From Terriglobia bacterium (GTDB lineage Bacteria; Acidobacteriota; Terriglobia; Terriglobales; Acidobacteriaceae), in the NCBI GenBank assembly GCA_020073565.1, contig JAIQEY010000021.1:1-64000 (forward strand): a DNA stretch of 64,000 nt, read 5' to 3'. The first letter of the stretch is position 1. Every line of letters begins with the position of its first letter. The position numbers and the translations under genes are program-made. Positions 7,497 to 16,679 of this stretch are shown piece by piece. The notes under the pieces were generated by a model, which made no database searches, was not told the origin of the DNA, and saw only the letters and a list, made by a program, of their open reading frames with translations.

Positions 7497-10400
7497 CTAC
7501 TTCTTAGCCGGCAGGTAGAGCACTGGCACACTCTGCTTGATGACCATCTCATTCAACGAGACCAGGTCTTTCGACATCAGTTCGTGGTACTGCGCCAGCA
7601 GTGGTTGCGCTTGCTTCTGCAGTTCCTCAAAGACCTCATACTGCTGTTTCGTGGGAGGGTTATCACCTGCGTCAACGCTGAACAACAACGAATGCAGCCG
7701 CTCGTCGATCAGCACCGGAAAGTTCAGATTCGCCTCCGAACTCTTCGCGTTGACCTGTAGAAGTTGCGACTCGATATCCAGACTCTTCTTGTCGAACTCC
7801 TTCGCTGTCGACACGATCGGAGCGAAATGTGCATCTTCGCCAAACCTCTTGTCGAGCCCGTGAAGCTGCGACCGCACGTCCCGGATCGTCCCAACCGCCT
7901 CGTGAATCTCCGAAACCTCGGCCGCAATCTGGCTTGCCAGTTCGTTCTGCTTGTGTAGATCCTCGGGCGAGATCTTCACTCGCGGATCGACTTTCAACTC
8001 CAGCGGCGCGCTGTACGACTTCCCGTCCGCCGTCAGCCGCACCTGGTAAGCGCCGGGCTCAAGCATCGGTCCGCGATTGCGGAACTCCGCGCCCGGCTCG
8101 CCCGCCAGCGGTGTCGAGCCCTGCATGCGCAAGTCCCACGTAAAACGATTGACCCCTGCCTCCGCCGGAATCCTCTCCTCGGGCGGCGTCAGGTCGGGCC
8201 ATTCCGGCGGAGTGTCTGCTTCTTTCTTCTCTTCGTTCGAGTAGCGCCGCACAACCTTTCCAGACGCATCCAGGAATTCCAGCGTCACCACTCCCTTAGG
8301 CGCCGCCGGGAGATAGTAGTAAATGATCGCGCCGTTGGGCGGATTCTCGCCGACCGGTTGCCGCCTCTCGAAGAATTGCGGCCAACGCATGCGATACGTC
8401 AGCCGCGGTTTATACAGCACCGGCTCGACGGCAGCCTGCGCGCTCGTCGCTCGCAATGGAGTCAAATCATCGAGAATCCAGAACGAACGGCCGTGCGTGG
8501 CCACCACCAGGTCATCATTCTTTAAGATCAAATCGTGAATCGGCGTATTCGGCAGGTTCAATTGCAACGATTGCCAGCTCCCGCCGCCATCAAACGAGAC
8601 GTAGATCCCGGTCTCGGTGCCCGCATACAGCAGATTCTTCCGCGCTGGATCCTCCCGCACCACGTGCGTGTAAGCTCCATCCGGAATGCCATTGGTGATC
8701 TTCGTCCACGTCTTTCCGAAGTCTGTCGTCTTGTAGATACAAGGCTTCAGGTCGTCCAACTTGTGCGTATCCACCGCCGCATATGCGGTCCCCGCATCGT
8801 GCGGAGAAGCTTCAATCAAGCTGACCAGGCTCCACTCCGGAATGCCCTTCGGCGTGACGTTCGCCCAGTTCTTCCCGCCATCGCGCGTGACGTGAATCAG
8901 CCCGTCATCGGTGCCCGCCCACAGCAGATCCTTCTGCACCGGCGATTCGGCGATCGTAAACACCGTGTCGTAGTATTCGACGGTAGTGTTGTCCTTGGTC
9001 AGCGGTCCACCCGACGAAACCTGCTTGCTCTTATCATTGCGCGTAAGGTCCGTACTGATGGCTGCCCAGTTTCGTCCCTGGTCGGTCGACTTAAACACGC
9101 GCTCCGCGGTCGTATAAATGACGCTGGCGTCGTGTGGCGAAATCACAATCGGATGCGTCCAGCCCAGCCGGTACTTCAGGTCGCCAGCGCCGTGGCCCGA
9201 ACTTTCCATCGGCCACACCGTGATGTCCTGCAGTTGGTTGCTGTGCCGGTCGAGCCGAGTGATCTGCCCTTCGCCTGAGCCTGCATAAATCGTATTCGCG
9301 TCCCGTGGATCGGGTGCGATGTATCCGCTTTCGCCGCCGCCCGCATCGAACCAGTGCTGGCGCCCCACATAACCGTCATCGGTCCGGCTCGCGATGCCCA
9401 CCGTTGAGTTGTCCTGTTGCGCGCCATACACGTTGTAGAGAAATTCGTTGTCGGCTGCCACGTGATAGAACTGCGCAGTCGGCTGGTTGTATTCCGTCGA
9501 CCAGCTCTTCCCGCCATCTACTGAGATCGTCGCGCCGCCATCGTTGCCATTGATCATGCGATTCGGATTCTGCGGGTCGATCCAGAATCCGTGATGATCG
9601 CCATGCGGCGCCGGCAGCAGGTTCAAAGTCTTACCGCCATCCGAGGAGCGGAAGGCGCCCGTATTGAGCATGTAAACTGTGTCCGCGCTGCGAGGATCGG
9701 CAAAGATGTGCGTGAAGTACCAGGCGCGCTGCGTCAAACGTTGATCGTCGTTGACCCGCGACCAAGTCTCTCCGCCATCGTCCGACCGGTACAACCCGCT
9801 CTCTTTTGACTCGATCAGCGCGTACACGCGATTCGAATCCGCACCCGAAACACTCACCCCGATGCGTCCCAAAATACCGGCAGGTAGTCCCTTGCCCTCC
9901 AGGTGCTTCCAGGAATTCCCGCCGTCGTTCGAGCGGTACAATCCGCTCCCCGGCCCGCCACTCTCCAAACTCCACGGTGTCCGCTGCACCTGGTAGAGCG
10001 CGACAAACATCACGTTCGGATTGTGCGGATCAACCGACAGATCGATCGCCCCGGTTTTGTCGTCTTTGTACAGGATCTTCTCCCAGGTATTGCCGCCATC
10101 GGTCGTGCGGAACAGACCACGATCCAGATTCGGCCCATAGGCGTGCCCGAGCGCCGCAACCAACACATGGTCCGGGTTTTGCGGATCGATCCACACCCGC
10201 GCAATGTGCTGCGTGTTGTTCAGCCCGATGTGCAGCCACGTCTTCCCGCCGTCGGTAGTCTTGTAAACTCCGTCGCCATACGAGATGTTCCCACGGATGC
10301 ACGACTCGCCTGTCCCTACGTAGATCACGTTGGGATTCGATTCGGCCACCGCAATCGCGCCGATCGACGAGATCACGCTCTTGTCGGAGATGGGCTGCCA

Positions 10401-10631
10401 GTTCACCCCGCCGTCCGTCGTGCGCCAGACTCCGCCCGCCACGCCCCCGAAGTAGTACGTAAACGGATTGCCCGGAATGCCCGTGACCGCCAGCACACGC
10501 CCGCCCCGGTACGGACCGATGCCCCGCCACTTCATCCCCTTGAACTGCGCTTCGTTGTACGGTTGCGCCGCCGCGCAAACCGCCAGTACCACGGTCAGGA
10601 CACACCACACCACCAAACGGCGAGCTTTCAT
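7497..10631 (-). CDS. Secreted sortilin/VPS10-like Asp-box (BNR) propeller protein
   Basis: A 1044-residue exported protein: the signal peptide MKARRLVVWCVLTVVLAVCAAA is followed by many Asp-box repeats (RTTDGGVNWQPI, KTTDGGKTWLHI, RTTDGGNTWEKI, RSNDGGNSWKHL, TRDGGKNWANV and others), forming one or two beta-propellers over about residues 30-700. A C-terminal region (about 700-1044) has FTWDLRMQG-type beta sandwich and helical parts. Such proteins are abundant in acidobacteria and are labelled glycosyl hydrolase, but no catalytic residues can be assigned. The start is fixed by AGGGGG 6 nt upstream of the ATG at 10631; the frame is open a further 66 bp. Its function is unknown; extracellular binding or hydrolysis is likely. 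Confidence 0.85.
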   Translation of the reverse strand: MKARRLVVWCVLTVVLAVCAAAQPYNEAQFKGMKWRGIGPYRGGRVLAVTGIPGNPFTYYFGGVAGGVWRTTDGGVNWQPISDKSVISSIGAIAVAESNPNVIYVGTGESCIRGNISYGDGVYKTTDGGKTWLHIGLNNTQHIARVWIDPQNPDHVLVAALGHAYGPNLDRGLFRTTDGGNTWEKILYKDDKTGAIDLSVDPHNPNVMFVALYQVQRTPWSLESGGPGSGLYRSNDGGNSWKHLEGKGLPAGILGRIGVSVSGADSNRVYALIESKESGLYRSDDGGETWSRVNDDQRLTQRAWYFTHIFADPRSADTVYMLNTGAFRSSDGGKTLNLLPAPHGDHHGFWIDPQNPNRMINGNDGGATISVDGGKSWSTEYNQPTAQFYHVAADNEFLYNVYGAQQDNSTVGIASRTDDGYVGRQHWFDAGGGESGYIAPDPRDANTIYAGSGEGQITRLDRHSNQLQDITVWPMESSGHGAGDLKYRLGWTHPIVISPHDASVIYTTAERVFKSTDQGRNWAAISTDLTRNDKSKQVSSGGPLTKDNTTVEYYDTVFTIAESPVQKDLLWAGTDDGLIHVTRDGGKNWANVTPKGIPEWSLVSLIEASPHDAGTAYAAVDTHKLDDLKPCIYKTTDFGKTWTKITNGIPDGAYTHVVREDPARKNLLYAGTETGIYVSFDGGGSWQSLQLNLPNTPIHDLILKNDDLVVATHGRSFWILDDLTPLRATSAQAAVEPVLYKPRLTYRMRWPQFFERRQPVGENPPNGAIIYYYLPAAPKGVVTLEFLDASGKVVRRYSNEEKKEADTPPEWPDLTPPEERIPAEAGVNRFTWDLRMQGSTPLAGEPGAEFRNRGPMLEPGAYQVRLTADGKSYSAPLELKVDPRVKISPEDLHKQNELASQIAAEVSEIHEAVGTIRDVRSQLHGLDKRFGEDAHFAPIVSTAKEFDKKSLDIESQLLQVNAKSSEANLNFPVLIDERLHSLLFSVDAGDNPPTKQQYEVFEELQKQAQPLLAQYHELMSKDLVSLNEMVIKQSVPVLYLPAKK

Positions 10632-10723
10632 AGAAGACCCCCTGGAAATGAGAACGCTAATAGTAACTCCACGGCCCTGCGCTGTCATGCCGAGCAAGGA
10701 GTGTGCACGATTCTAAATTCATG

Positions 10724-10804
10724 AACCACAAAGGACACGAAGTCACACAAAGGTTTGAATCCCTGAGGATTTCCTTCGTGTTCCTTCCTGTCCTTGGTGG
10801 TTAA
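10724..10804. repeat. Long-hairpin element (AACCACAAAGGACACGAAG type)
   Basis: The left arm begins AACCACAAAGGACACGAAG. The right arm in reverse complement begins TTAACCACCAAGGACAGGAA. The arms are imperfect and made of ACRAAGGAC-like units. The right end supplies the TAA stop codon of the minus-strand esterase. It belongs to the same family as the elements at 15448, 51193 and 51707. Confidence 0.7.
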
Positions 10805-11676
10805 TCAGAGCCTCCTACTCCCTGAGACCCAAGACCGGAATACAAGAACTCCAGCGCTGCCGGAAACCGCGCCGCCCAAGCCGACTCGCTGTGCGGCGCG
10901 CCTTCCTCGATCTGAATCTTCAGTCGCCGCTCGTCCAATCCCGCCGCGCGCAAAATGTTTCCCAATTCGCGCGCATCGTTCACGGCTCTCCGGTCTTTCT
11001 CCGCCTGACCCACTTCCTGAGTGCCCATCCCCAGATAGACACGGAACGGCCAATCGCGAAACTGCCGGCACTCTTCCAGAATTCTGCAGTTCGCCACGAA
11101 CAGTGATGGGCTCTCAATCAACAATCGCCCGAACACTCCGGGCATCGCCAGTTGCGTATACAGCGTGATCAGCCCGCCCAGCGACGATCCACCCAGACCC
11201 GTATTCTCCGGTCCCTTGGCCACCGAATAGTATTTTTCGATCAGCGGCATCACTTCGCGCCGAAGAAAGTCCGGATAATGCTTCCCTTGCGGTCCAACCA
11301 CCTTCGGATCGGCGGACCGGTACGGGATGTATTCCCTCAACCGGTTTGTTCCCGTGTTATCGATGCCCACAATAATGACCGGCGCAATTTTCTTCTCGGC
11401 AATGAGCCGGCTCGCGGTTTCCCCCACTTGCCAATGCACACTGGCAAAAGCAGTCGTGGGCTCAAACAGGTTCTGCCCGTCATTCAAATAGAGCACCGGA
11501 TACCGAGTCTCGCCCCAGCCGTCATAATCCGGCGGCAGCCAGACCCGGACCGCCCGCGTATTCCGGAATATCCAGCTCTTCAACTCATGCAGCCACAAAC
11601 TGCCCCGGGCGACGGGAGGCGGGGCGGTCTGAGCAGGAGGACTCTTCAGTTTTGGATTGGATTTTTGCGCCGTCAC
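10801..11676 (-). CDS. Putative esterase, alpha/beta hydrolase (COG2819 type)
   Basis: The 291-residue protein belongs to the enterochelin-esterase/esterase D-like family. Conserved features are VWLPPDYDG, YPVLYLNDGQNLF, the nucleophile elbow GGSSLGG (Ser near 180) and a late His in APHSESAW. No signal peptide is evident and the N-terminus is Pro-rich. The substrate is unknown; carboxyl-ester hydrolysis is a family-based guess. Its stop codon lies inside a long-hairpin repeat, and a heptad array separates its start from the VKOR gene upstream. Confidence 0.8.
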   Translation of the reverse strand: MTAQKSNPKLKSPPAQTAPPPVARGSLWLHELKSWIFRNTRAVRVWLPPDYDGWGETRYPVLYLNDGQNLFEPTTAFASVHWQVGETASRLIAEKKIAPVIIVGIDNTGTNRLREYIPYRSADPKVVGPQGKHYPDFLRREVMPLIEKYYSVAKGPENTGLGGSSLGGLITLYTQLAMPGVFGRLLIESPSLFVANCRILEECRQFRDWPFRVYLGMGTQEVGQAEKDRRAVNDARELGNILRAAGLDERRLKIQIEEGAPHSESAWAARFPAALEFLYSGLGSQGVGGSD

Positions 11677-11712
11677 TATCCACCCGTGACATGCGAACGG
11701 CAGTGGGGTTTC

Positions 11713-11747
11713 CTGAGACCTGAGACCTGTGAGCTGTGACCTCTCAA
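11713..11747. repeat. Heptanucleotide array (CTGAGAC units)
   Basis: Five consecutive 7-bp units are CTGAGAC, CTGAGAC, CTGTGAG, CTGTGAC and CTCTCAA. The last overlaps the TGA stop of the VKOR gene on the minus strand. Confidence 0.7.
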
Positions 11748-12187
11748 GCCCAACTCCTAACCCACACCAGCAACGACGTCACCGCGATGCTCGCAATCAA
11801 CGCCAGCGAACTCAAGCACAAGATGCACCACACCCCCAGCACCCGCCCCTCGATGTACGTCAGATAGAGCGCAAATGCCAGCCCCGCCAGCGCGCCGCCC
11901 AAAAGCAGCGCGGGCGTGTCCCGCCGCTCGCGATACAGTGTCGCCAGTCCCGTCAGCGCCGCGTATCCCAGCATCCCAATGAGCGCCACTGGAATACCGA
12001 GGATCGACGAGTATTCGCTGCGATTCACGATGTCGCAATTGAACGACTCGCCAATGTCGCAGTATTCGGTCTTGGATTTTGCGTAATGATGCTGCAGCGA
12101 AACCGAAGAGACCACGATCCCGCATACCGCCAGAATCGCCACCACGCTCATCAGACGCCGTGTCTTCTCATTCACGGAAGCGCGCAC
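11744..12187 (-). CDS. Vitamin K epoxide reductase (VKOR) family membrane protein
   Basis: The 147-residue protein has four predicted membrane helices and the VKOR pattern: loop cysteines in CDIGESFNCDIVNRSEYS, GIPVALIGMLGYAAL, and the active-site CILC in the last helix region. Bacterial VKORs reoxidise periplasmic thiol oxidases using quinone, replacing DsbB. Its start overlaps the end of the upstream thioredoxin-like gene by 16 bp, so the two are translationally coupled. Together they correspond to the fused VKOR-thioredoxin proteins of some bacteria, here split in two. Confidence 0.88.
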   Translation of the reverse strand: MRASVNEKTRRLMSVVAILAVCGIVVSSVSLQHHYAKSKTEYCDIGESFNCDIVNRSEYSSILGIPVALIGMLGYAALTGLATLYRERRDTPALLLGGALAGLAFALYLTYIEGRVLGVWCILCLSSLALIASIAVTSLLVWVRSWA

Positions 12188-12603
12188 CCCGTCCGATCAC
12201 TCAACTCTTCGAGCGAGAACACCCGTTCCACCCGCTCCCCGGTCGGCGGGAACTGCCACGTCGGAAAATGTTTGATACCTTCGTCCTTACAAACGGGATT
12301 CTGGCCCTTGAGATCGCCTTTGACGCCGCACTCGACATACGGCGCGTATTCAAACGAGACGCCAAATTTCTCCTTCTGCTCCACGCAGTGCGGACACCAC
12401 CACGCGCCATACATCTTCACGCCCCGATCGCCCAGGCAGCGCGCGAACGCATCGTACTTGTGCTGGCTGCGGTGGCCCAGATAGTAGGCCAGCCCGAACG
12501 CCGCCACGATCAGAACGGCATACAGTGCCGTCCGCCCCCAGTTCCGGCCTGGTCCAACGTCCCCTGACTTTTCTTTCTGCTTTTCTCTTCTCTTTTGTGA
12601 CAT
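12172..12603 (-). CDS. Membrane-anchored thioredoxin-like protein partnering VKOR
   Basis: The 143-residue protein has a basic cytoplasmic N-terminus, one membrane helix (about 24-42, ALYAVLIVAAFGLAYYLG) and an exported thioredoxin-like domain with WCPHC near residues 69-73. Additional cysteines (ARCLG, VECG, NPVCK, GCALP) and FPTW match the thioredoxin domain of VKOR fusions. It is predicted to oxidise folding proteins and be reoxidised by the adjacent VKOR. It begins 9 bp after the lipid kinase stop. Confidence 0.85.
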   Translation of the reverse strand: MSQKRREKQKEKSGDVGPGRNWGRTALYAVLIVAAFGLAYYLGHRSQHKYDAFARCLGDRGVKMYGAWWCPHCVEQKEKFGVSFEYAPYVECGVKGDLKGQNPVCKDEGIKHFPTWQFPPTGERVERVFSLEELSDRTGCALP

Positions 12604-12612
12604 GACGTTTTC

Positions 12613-13587
12613 TTATACCATGACCCTCAGCGCCGACGGCAACACGTCAATGCGCTCACAGTGCAGCGTGAGCACCTCTCCATCCACCATCAGGTCCACG
12701 GGTTCTTCCAGTCGAAATTCCACCTGCCGCGTCGCGTGCCGCTCGGCCAGAGCATGCCGAGTATGCGTGCCGTCATAAAGTCTGGGCAAATTCCGGATCA
12801 GCCCCAGTCGCCCGATCGACCCCCACCGCACATATTCAATCAATCCATCGTCGGTAACCGCATCCGGCGCAATCATCATCGTGCCGCCCGTGAACTTGCT
12901 GTTGTTGAATGTCAGAAACAGACAACGCCGTGCGTCAAATTCGCCCTGCCCGTCCACCCGCATCGGAAACGGACGCCGGTTCAGCCGCGCCAGACACAAA
13001 AAGATCGACAACAAATATCCGAACTGTCCCAACCCCTGAAACCGACGGTGCCGCAACATCGCCACATCGGCAGCAAAACCCACACTCAGCAGGTTAATGT
13101 AATGAATCACACCATCGCTGTGCACCAACCGGAAAACATCGCAAGCCCGTGAACGTCGCGCCTCGATCGCCCGCATTGCGTGTTCCAGACCATGATCAGG
13201 GGCATTCCGTTCGCTGAAATCGCGCAAAAAAGAATTGCCCGTCCCCAGCGGAAGAAACCCGAGCGTCGGGATGCGCTCGTCTTCGTCACCCAGAACTCCC
13301 TGAGACCTGCCCCCTGAGACTTCAACCCCGCTCTCCGGAAACAGCCCGTTCACAATTTCGTAAGAGGTCCCATCCCCACCGACTGCCAGAAACTTCCGGC
13401 ATCCGCGCCGGTACGCCTCGCGCGCGATCTGCGTAGCGTCCCCCGCGGCATTTGTTTCGGCGGCCTCGATCACAATCCCCGCTGCCCGCAGCCGTGCGAG
13501 CGCCGCGCCCACCATGGGTCGGCACCGCCCGCCTCCCGCCGCCGGATTAATAATGGCCAGAAAAGTCTCGTTCAAGTCACACACCAC
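12613..13587 (-). CDS. Diacylglycerol kinase-family lipid kinase
   Basis: The 324-residue protein belongs to the DAGK_cat/YegS-BmrU family, cytosolic enzymes that phosphorylate diacylglycerol, sphingoid bases or related lipids. Motifs are INPAAGGGRC near the N-terminus, the nucleotide loop VGGDGTSYEIVNGLF, LGFLPLGTGNSF, and a C-terminal beta-sandwich with VDLMVDGEVL. The loop between VNGLF and LGFLPLGTGN is lengthened by residues encoded by an in-frame heptad array (13300-13327). The start is uncertain: GTG at 13587 or TTG at 13575, neither with a clear ribosome site. It lies at the end of the lipid cluster and may act on its product. Confidence 0.85.
   Translation of the reverse strand: MVCDLNETFLAIINPAAGGGRCRPMVGAALARLRAAGIVIEAAETNAAGDATQIAREAYRRGCRKFLAVGGDGTSYEIVNGLFPESGVEVSGGRSQGVLGDEDERIPTLGFLPLGTGNSFLRDFSERNAPDHGLEHAMRAIEARRSRACDVFRLVHSDGVIHYINLLSVGFAADVAMLRHRRFQGLGQFGYLLSIFLCLARLNRRPFPMRVDGQGEFDARRCLFLTFNNSKFTGGTMMIAPDAVTDDGLIEYVRWGSIGRLGLIRNLPRLYDGTHTRHALAERHATRQVEFRLEEPVDLMVDGEVLTLHCERIDVLPSALRVMV
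13300..13327. repeat. Heptanucleotide array inside the lipid kinase gene
   Basis: The units are CTGAGAC, CTGCCCC, CTGAGAC and TTCAACC. They lie in the kinase reading frame and encode part of a surface loop (SGVEVSGGRSQG). The CTGAGAC unit is the same as in the array at 11713. Confidence 0.6.
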
Positions 13588-13726
13588 ACTCGCACCGCAG
13601 GAACTTACGCATCTCTGTCATCCCGACCGCAGCGCGCAGGAGCAAAGCGACTAGGCGCAAGTGGAGAGCCTGCCCTGAGCTTCCCGAAGGGGACCTTGTG
13701 TTCCTCCGCGTCTGGCAAGAATCACT

Positions 13727-15436
13727 CTAGATCTCCACCACGCTATCCCGCCCCGCACCCTTCCCAATCTGCTCCGCCAACTCCCCTCGCTTGATCTTCA
13801 GCGACGCCGTGCGAGGAAAATCCTTCTCCCACACCAGGTACCCGCCCACGCGCTTGAAGTCTGGCAGCCGCCGGTTCCGTGCCACAATCTCCTCGCGCAA
13901 CCGGTCGTCGAACTGCTGATTCGGTTCCAACCGAACCAACAGCATCAGCATTTCTTTCCCCAGCGACTTTTGCGGCCACACGTAATTCGCGGCAAAAATA
14001 CAGTATTCCTTCACCGGCAGGCCATCGAACACCGCCTCAATATCCTCGGGATAAATGTTCTTCCCGCCCTCGGTGACGATCATGTTCTTCTTGCGCCCAA
14101 ACAACTGCAAGTGGCCGTGCTCTTCGAAGCACCCCTGATCGCCCGTCAGCAGCCAGCCTTCGACAATCGTCTGCGCGGTCAACTCCGGATCATCCAGGTA
14201 GTGCGACATCACCGCCCGGCTATGCACCGCTACTTCGCCAATCCCGTCTCCATCCGGACTCAGAATCCGCACTTCGCTCCCCGGCAGCGGCTTCCCCACC
14301 GTATCAGCGCGAAATGGCTTCAGATCGTTGAGCGTCACCGCCGTGCAAGCCTCCGTCAGCCCGTACCCGCAAGTCACCGGAATTCCCAAATCGTAAAAGA
14401 ACTGTAGAGTCGAAGGATCCGTAAATGCACCGCCAACAATCAAAGCCAGCAGTTCCCCGCCAAACGCTTTGTGCACCTGCGGCAGGAGCTTCCGACTCAG
14501 GTGCACCCGCGGACGCTTCTTCGTCAGCATCTTGTTCAGCGCAATCAGCCGGTCAAGCATCCACCGCTTTTTCGGCCTCAATTCGTCAAACTTCGCCCGC
14601 AGCCCGCGCTCCAGATTCTTCAGCACCATCGGCACCAGACTCACATAGGTGATGCGGTATCGCACGAATGCATCCCGCACAAACTCGGGGCGCAGCGTTC
14701 GCAGATGCACCACACACGCGCCGCACACAAATGGGCCGATGAACCCCACCATGAAGTCGATCGCATGATTCGTCGGCAGTATGCTCAAATACCGCACGCC
14801 CGGCCAGAACGGATACCACGCCGTCAGCGACGTGCATTGCTCGAGATAACTGTCGTGGGTCAGCACACATCCCTTCGGACGCCCGCCTGTGCCCGACGAA
14901 TACACAATGCAAGCCGTATCCTCGCGCTGGCGCGCTACAAACTGCGGCTCACCTTTGCGGCGGAACTCCTCCCACCGATACGCGCCGCGCAGCTCCGCAC
15001 CCACCGGAGCCTCCGTCACCAGCACAATCTCCGTCGTCAGCTTCGCAAACTCCGGCGACTGCGTGATCCCGCGCCACAAGTAATATTCGACCACCAGAAA
15101 CCGCGCTTTCGAGTGCGCCAGCAACTGCAAGTGCTCCGCCGCCGTCAACTTGTAATCGAGCGGAACCAGCACTCCGCCACAGAAGAAAATCGAGTACGCC
15201 GAAATCAGCCACTTCGACTGATTCGTCATGATGATCGCCGCCCGGTCCCCCGCCTTGAAGTCAGCATCTTCAAGCGCCCGGCTCAAAGGCCGTGCCATCT
15301 CTTTGAAGTCGGAGTAAGTCAGCCGCACTTTCTCGCGATCGCGATCGGCTTCGATCAGGCAGGTTTCATTCGGCCAGCGCTCCAGCGCATCCTTGAGCGC
15401 TGCACCTAGGCTGGTGTATTGACGGAGATCAAGCAT
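13727..15436 (-). CDS. Acyl-AMP ligase / AMP-dependent synthetase (1)
   Basis: The 569-residue ANL-superfamily enzyme has the P-loop [19 protein letters not shown] (about 183-201), the adenylate motif [12 protein letters not shown], the hinge region LLTGDQGC...[23 protein letters not shown] and the C-terminal catalytic Lys region ([12 protein letters not shown]). It should activate a carboxylic acid, probably a fatty acid, as acyl-AMP and load it on CoA or on the acyl carrier protein encoded just upstream. A long hairpin repeat separates it from the ACP gene. It is one of two such ligases in the cluster. Specificity cannot be read from sequence. Confidence 0.88.
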   Translation of the reverse strand: MLDLRQYTSLGAALKDALERWPNETCLIEADRDREKVRLTYSDFKEMARPLSRALEDADFKAGDRAAIIMTNQSKWLISAYSIFFCGGVLVPLDYKLTAAEHLQLLAHSKARFLVVEYYLWRGITQSPEFAKLTTEIVLVTEAPVGAELRGAYRWEEFRRKGEPQFVARQREDTACIVYSSGTGGRPKGCVLTHDSYLEQCTSLTAWYPFWPGVRYLSILPTNHAIDFMVGFIGPFVCGACVVHLRTLRPEFVRDAFVRYRITYVSLVPMVLKNLERGLRAKFDELRPKKRWMLDRLIALNKMLTKKRPRVHLSRKLLPQVHKAFGGELLALIVGGAFTDPSTLQFFYDLGIPVTCGYGLTEACTAVTLNDLKPFRADTVGKPLPGSEVRILSPDGDGIGEVAVHSRAVMSHYLDDPELTAQTIVEGWLLTGDQGCFEEHGHLQLFGRKKNMIVTEGGKNIYPEDIEAVFDGLPVKEYCIFAANYVWPQKSLGKEMLMLLVRLEPNQQFDDRLREEIVARNRRLPDFKRVGGYLVWEKDFPRTASLKIKRGELAEQIGKGAGRDSVVEI

Positions 15437-15447
15437 TCGCAGGTGGT

Positions 15448-15573
15448 TAACTCACCACAGAGACACAGAGAAACAATTGAGTTTATCAGAGAGTAACACC
15501 AGCACGGGACGACCGAAGCAGCGCAGCCAACACCAAATGATCCAAGATTCTTCTCTGTGCCTCTGTGGTGAAT
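15448..15573. repeat. Long-hairpin element (CACCACAGAGACACAGAG type)
   Basis: The left arm (about 15452-15476, TCACCACAGAGACACAGAG) pairs with the right arm (about 15548-15572, CTCTGTGCCTCTGTGGTGA) with few mismatches across a loop of about 70 nt. It fills the gap between the ACP and the acyl-AMP ligase genes. Confidence 0.7.
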
Positions 15574-15578
15574 CGGTC

Positions 15579-15827
15579 TTACAGCCGCGCCTGGATTCTG
15601 CTCGCCAGCGTTCGGAAATCCGACACGCCTTGCAGTTCGTAATCCGGCAGTTCGATCTGGAAGTGATGCTCGAGGCGCGTAAGCAGGTCGAGCGCCTGCA
15701 AGCTGTCAATGCCCAGCGTCTTGAAAAAATCGTCGTCGGGAGTGAGTTTTTCCCGCGGCACCTTGAAATGCGAAGCGGCCAGATTCAGGATTTCGTCGAG
15801 TGTGTGATCGGTGGTAGCCATGGACAT
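15579..15827 (-). CDS. Acyl carrier protein
   Basis: The free-standing ACP has 82 residues. The phosphopantetheine site is GIDSLQ (Ser near 43), in the context DDDFFKTLGIDSLQALDLLTRLE. It would carry acyl intermediates as thioesters for the neighbouring ligases, dehydratase-like enzyme and reductases. The ATG at 15827 has AGAGG upstream; a second ATG 6 bp later is possible. It lies between the enoyl-CoA hydratase gene and a ligase, both on the same strand. Confidence 0.9.
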   Translation of the reverse strand: MSMATTDHTLDEILNLAASHFKVPREKLTPDDDFFKTLGIDSLQALDLLTRLEHHFQIELPDYELQGVSDFRTLASRIQARL

Positions 15828-15843
15828 AGAAGCGTCGCCTCTC

Positions 15844-15878
15844 AAATTACCAATTACAGATTACCAATTACAAATTTA
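15844..15878. repeat. Heptanucleotide array (CAATTAC units)
   Basis: Five 7-bp units: AAATTAC, CAATTAC, AGATTAC, CAATTAC and AAATTTA. It provides the TAA stop of the enoyl-CoA hydratase gene on the minus strand and ends just before the ACP ribosome site. It is markedly AT-rich against its surroundings. Confidence 0.75.
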
Positions 15879-16679
15879 CGGCAGGTACGGCTGTGGCCCC
15901 TCACTCTCCACAAACTTGCGCAGCCCTTCTTCGACGGCCGGACGGCCGAACAGGTCGCAAAAAATCTCGATCTCGCGTTTCAACTCTTCGTACGGAATCG
16001 GCTTCATGAATTCCTTCGCCTCCGTGGTTGTGCGCCGGTCGAATTTTGCAACCTGGCTGGCGGTGGCACGCGCGACTCTCAGCGCCTCTCCTTCGGCGGC
16101 AATCTGGCTGACCAGCCCGATTTGCTGCGCCTTCATTACGTTGAAGCTGCGCCCGGTAAGCAGCAGGTCGCGCACCACCGCATTCCCCAAGTCTCGCTTC
16201 AGACGCGGAATCCCGCCGAATCCTGGAATCAGCCCCAGCCGCAGTTCCGGGAAGCAAAACCGCGCCATCCGGTCCGCAATGATGATGTCCGAAACCAGCG
16301 CCAGCTCAAACCCGCCGCCGAACGTGACCCCATGCACGGCCGCAATCGTCGTCAGCGGCGCCGCATCCAAAGCGTTCATCACCCGGTGAATGCGCTCCAG
16401 GAACTCGCGTACCCCACGCACCGCGGCGCCCTTCTCCATCCCTTGCGAGCGTTCATACAGTTCTCGCAAGTCGGCGCCAGCTGAAAACCCCGCCTTCAGC
16501 GTCGAATGAAGAATCATCGCATGCGCTTCCCGCGCCAGTTCCGGCAGGGCCGCCGCCAACTTCTCCAGTTCCTCCAACGTCTCCGAGCCAATTTCATTGC
16601 AGGGATCCCGGTGCAGCGCGACTTCGATCGCGCCGTTCACGATCTGCCACGAGAGCGTCTTCCCTTTGAACTCGCTCAT
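15876..16679 (-). CDS. Enoyl-CoA hydratase/isomerase family protein
   Basis: The 267-residue crotonase-fold enzyme has the first oxyanion segment AGFSAGADLRELYE, the second HGVTFGGGFELALVSD and the Glu-bearing segment CFPELRLGLIPGFGGIPRL. It could hydrate, isomerise or otherwise process an acyl thioester, perhaps ACP-bound in this setting. Its ATG overlaps the stop of the upstream ligase by 4 bp (ATGA), showing tight coupling. The exact reaction in the crotonase family cannot be assigned from sequence alone. Confidence 0.88.
   Translation of the reverse strand: MSEFKGKTLSWQIVNGAIEVALHRDPCNEIGSETLEELEKLAAALPELAREAHAMILHSTLKAGFSAGADLRELYERSQGMEKGAAVRGVREFLERIHRVMNALDAAPLTTIAAVHGVTFGGGFELALVSDIIIADRMARFCFPELRLGLIPGFGGIPRLKRDLGNAVVRDLLLTGRSFNVMKAQQIGLVSQIAAEGEALRVARATASQVAKFDRRTTTEAKEFMKPIPYEELKREIEIFCDLFGRPAVEEGLRKFVESEGPQPYLP

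Noticed and set aside
9903-10724. 273-codon plus-strand open frame opposite the BNR protein
   Set aside because: The minus strand carries regular Asp-box repeats here; the plus frame is low-complexity Arg/Pro/His sequence.
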